From assembly GCA_947503625.1 (NCBI GenBank), contig CANNEK010000003.1, forward strand, positions 496,001 through 560,000: a stretch of DNA of 64,000 nt, read 5' to 3'. The position numbers and the translations under genes are program-made. The DNA comes from an uncultured Kordiimonas sp. (lineage in GTDB: Bacteria > Pseudomonadota > Alphaproteobacteria > Sphingomonadales > Kordiimonadaceae). The notes beneath the pieces were generated by a model. That model saw only the letters and a program-made list of their open reading frames with translations. It was not told the origin of the DNA and ran no database searches. Numbering within the stretch: position 1 is the first letter of the stretch; each line of letters begins with the position of its first letter. Below are positions 61,923-64,000 of this stretch, one piece after another.

Positions 61923-63845
61923 CTAGTCGCGGCCATTGCCATTGGCGTTGAGGTAGCCGTTTTCTTCCAGATAATTGATAATCACATCTGCGCACTGGTC
62001 TGCGGTCAGCTCATCGGTGCTGACGTGAATATCGGCACGCTCTGGCGGCTCGTAGGGGCTGTCATAGCCAGTGAAGTTTTTGATCTCGCCCGCCATCGCC
62101 TTTTTATAAAGGCCTTTGGGATCACGCTCGGCGCACACGTCAAACGGGGTATCTACATATACCTCGATAAACTCGCCGTCTTCCATCAGATCATGCACCA
62201 TGCGGCGCTCTGCCCTGAACGGCGAGATGAAGCTGGTCATCACCATCAGGCCACTGTCGACCATCAGTTTGGCAACCTCGCCCACCCGCCGGATGTTCTC
62301 CACCCGGTCGGCGTCCGTGAAGCCCAGATCCTGATTAAGCCCATGGCGCACATTGTCGCCGTCAAGGATGTAGGTGTGCCGGCCGCGCGCAAACAGTCGT
62401 TTTTCAACGATATTGGCGATAGTGGACTTGCCAGAGCCCGAAAGCCCGGTGAACCATAGCACCGCAGGGCGCTGGTGTTTCATTTCAGCGCGGGCGGCTT
62501 TGTCGACATCCAGGGCCTGCCAGTGAATGTTGGATGCACGCCTGAGCGCAAAATCAATCATGCCAACGCCAACGGTTGTGTTGGTGATGCGGTCAATGAT
62601 GATGAACGCCCCGGTTTCCCGGTTGTCGCCGTAGGCGTCGAAGGCGATGCGGCTATCGAGGCCGATGTTGCACACGCCAATCTCGTTCAGCTCCAGTTTT
62701 TTGGCTGCCGTGCGCTCCAGCGTGTTTACATTCACCTTGTGCTTCAGGTCTGTCACCAGCCCCGGAATGGTTTTATTGGCAGTTTTGAACAAATAAGGTC
62801 GGCCCGGCAACATGGCATCTTCATGCATCCAGATCACTTTGGCTTCAAACTGGTCAGCCACTTCTGGCGGGTGGTCCTTGCCCGCAATCACATCGCCGCG
62901 GGAAATATCAATCTCGTCATCAAGGGTCAGCGTAATTGCTTCGCCTGCAACGGCCTCATCCAGGTCTCCGTCATATGTGACGATAGATCTGACCGTGCTT
63001 TCCTGCGCTGATGGCAAAACCTTGATCGGGTCACCGACCTTGATTGTGCCACTGGCGACCGTGCCGGAGAAACCACGGAAGTCCAGATTGGGGCGGTTGA
63101 CCCACTGTACCGGCAGCCTGAAATCCGCTGCCTGGCGGGCGTCGCCCACCTGCACGGTTTCCAGATACTCAAGCAATGAAGGCCCTTCGTACCAAGGTGT
63201 ATTATCGGATGGTTTCAGGATGTTGTCACCCTTCAACGCCGACAGAGGCACAGGAACAATTTCGGTGAAACCAAAGTCTTTTGCGAAGCCGCGGTACTCA
63301 GCTTCGATGTCGGTCAGGATCTGCTGGTCATAACCGACAAGGTCCATTTTATTGACCGCGAGCACAATCCGCTTGATGCCAAGAAGCGAGCAGATAAAGC
63401 TGTGGCGGCGCGTTTGCGTCAAAATGCCCTTACGTGCATCAATCAGCAGAATGGCGACATCGGCGGTCGAGGCACCCGTTGCCATATTACGGGTATATTG
63501 CTCGTGGCCCGGTGTGTCCGCCACGATGAACTTACGTTTGTCCGTGGAGAAAAAGCGGTAAGCCACATCAATGGTGATGCCTTGCTCGCGCTCTGCGGCA
63601 AGCCCGTCCACCAACAATGCAAAATCAATTTCCTGGCCTTGGGTACCCAGCTTTTTACTGTCGGCCTCAAGTGCATTCAGCTGATCCTCGAAGATCAGCT
63701 TGCTATCATAAAGCAAGCGGCCAATCAGTGTGGACTTGCCGTCATCGACACTGCCGCACGTGATGAAGCGCAGCATGGACTTTTCTTCCTGTGCCTTGAG
63801 GTAGGCTGTGATGTCTTCGGCAATAAGGTCAGACTGGTGGGACAT
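61923..63845 (-). CDS. cysNC: Fused sulfate adenylyltransferase subunit 1 / adenylylsulfate kinase
   Basis: 640 aa. CysN part (about 1-450): GTPase motifs [37 protein letters not shown] and [10 protein letters not shown], then two beta-barrel domains. CysC part (about 465-640): P-loop [54 protein letters not shown] and a [14 protein letters not shown]. CysN regulates CysD by GTP hydrolysis in APS formation; CysC phosphorylates APS to PAPS, the sulfate donor for sulfotransferases. The start overlaps the cysD stop by one base. An intrinsic terminator follows. Confidence 0.96.
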   Translation of the reverse strand: MSHQSDLIAEDITAYLKAQEEKSMLRFITCGSVDDGKSTLIGRLLYDSKLIFEDQLNALEADSKKLGTQGQEIDFALLVDGLAAEREQGITIDVAYRFFSTDKRKFIVADTPGHEQYTRNMATGASTADVAILLIDARKGILTQTRRHSFICSLLGIKRIVLAVNKMDLVGYDQQILTDIEAEYRGFAKDFGFTEIVPVPLSALKGDNILKPSDNTPWYEGPSLLEYLETVQVGDARQAADFRLPVQWVNRPNLDFRGFSGTVASGTIKVGDPIKVLPSAQESTVRSIVTYDGDLDEAVAGEAITLTLDDEIDISRGDVIAGKDHPPEVADQFEAKVIWMHEDAMLPGRPYLFKTANKTIPGLVTDLKHKVNVNTLERTAAKKLELNEIGVCNIGLDSRIAFDAYGDNRETGAFIIIDRITNTTVGVGMIDFALRRASNIHWQALDVDKAARAEMKHQRPAVLWFTGLSGSGKSTIANIVEKRLFARGRHTYILDGDNVRHGLNQDLGFTDADRVENIRRVGEVAKLMVDSGLMVMTSFISPFRAERRMVHDLMEDGEFIEVYVDTPFDVCAERDPKGLYKKAMAGEIKNFTGYDSPYEPPERADIHVSTDELTADQCADVIINYLEENGYLNANGNGRD

Positions 63846-64000
63846 CAGAAATACCCCTCTTGTTTTTTCTTTTCCATCGACGCTGCGCTGTCATGGTCGA
63901 TAACGCGGCCCTGGCGCTCGGAACTGGTGGTCAGCAACATTTCCTGAATAACATCTTCAAGGGTTGCGGCCTCGCTTTCAACTGCGCCGGTGAGCGGATA
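63845..64000 (-). CDS. cysD: Sulfate adenylyltransferase subunit 2, C-terminal part
   Basis: Only the last 51 codons lie in the window; the start is beyond the right edge. [20 protein letters not shown] followed by [14 protein letters not shown] is the characteristic CysD end (TG---S-A-TL--I--EML-T--SERQGR). CysD makes APS from ATP and sulfate. The TGA stop overlaps the cysNC ATG by one base, so cysD-cysNC is an operon. Confidence 0.95.
   Translation of the reverse strand, partial: YPLTGAVESEAATLEDVIQEMLLTTSSERQGRVIDHDSAASMEKKKQEGYF

Noticed and set aside
1-64000. tRNA, rRNA, IS elements or phage genes
   Set aside because: Looked for by eye in the intergenic regions and not found; all larger gaps are described above.

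Overview
The window is a chromosomal stretch from a Gram-negative bacterium, most likely a marine-type alphaproteobacterium; a Kordiimonas-like organism is my guess and is unproven. The base for this is moderate GC content, an alphaproteobacterial-type PAS protein, two DUF805 membrane proteins, a VPEP-type (PEP-CTERM) sorting tail, fused cysN/cysC, and a group-2-type (kps) capsule export set. No rRNA, tRNA, IS element, phage or CRISPR array was seen.

Layout. (1) 1-8.2 kb, mixed housekeeping: NTF2-like secreted protein, PD40 propeller protein, PEP-CTERM protein, TPR lipoprotein, MATE exporter, methyltransferase-like membrane protein, small lipoprotein and 2OG-Fe(II) oxygenase. (2) 8.3-18.4 kb, sugar-nucleotide supply: pgi, galU, a PAS protein, manC with a glycosyltransferase and an unknown gene, and rfbCBDA for dTDP-L-rhamnose. 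(3) 18.4-28.7 kb, very large multidomain glycosyltransferases, a sulfotransferase and a 726-aa unknown protein. (4) 28.7-35.5 kb, a type I secretion pair (HlyD-like adaptor and ABC transporter) next to its likely substrate, a 1020-aa acidic RTX protein. (5) 35.5-44.7 kb, more glycosyltransferases, galE, a second sulfotransferase, a Stf0-like protein and unknown proteins. (6) 44.7-51.9 kb, capsule export kpsD, kpsE, kpsT, kpsM, then kpsF and kpsS. (7) 52-61.6 kb, ordinary genes: LytS/LytR-type two-component pair, POT-family transporter, two DUF805 proteins, peroxiredoxin-like protein and two alpha/beta hydrolases. (8) 61.9-64 kb, cysNC and the 3' end of cysD for sulfate activation.

How it fits together. 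Regions 2-6 look like one approximately 43-kb surface-glycan island. GDP-mannose, UDP-glucose/galactose and dTDP-rhamnose would be made here, assembled by about eight glycosyltransferases, sulfated by up to three sulfotransferase-like enzymes, and exported by the Kps ABC machinery on a Kdo-type linker (KpsF, KpsS). cysDNC, about 10 kb away, would supply the sulfate donor PAPS. The RTX protein and its secretion genes sit in the middle of the island, in the order substrate, ABC, adaptor, glycan genes. This resembles the Caulobacter S-layer locus (rsaA-rsaD-rsaE followed by LPS genes).

The two most interesting readings are therefore a candidate sulfated, rhamnose-containing capsule, and a candidate RTX surface-layer protein that may be attached to that glycan. 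A decayed second copy of the cysC 3' end, with its own terminator-like hairpin, lies beside an esterase gene at about 60.5-60.7 kb.
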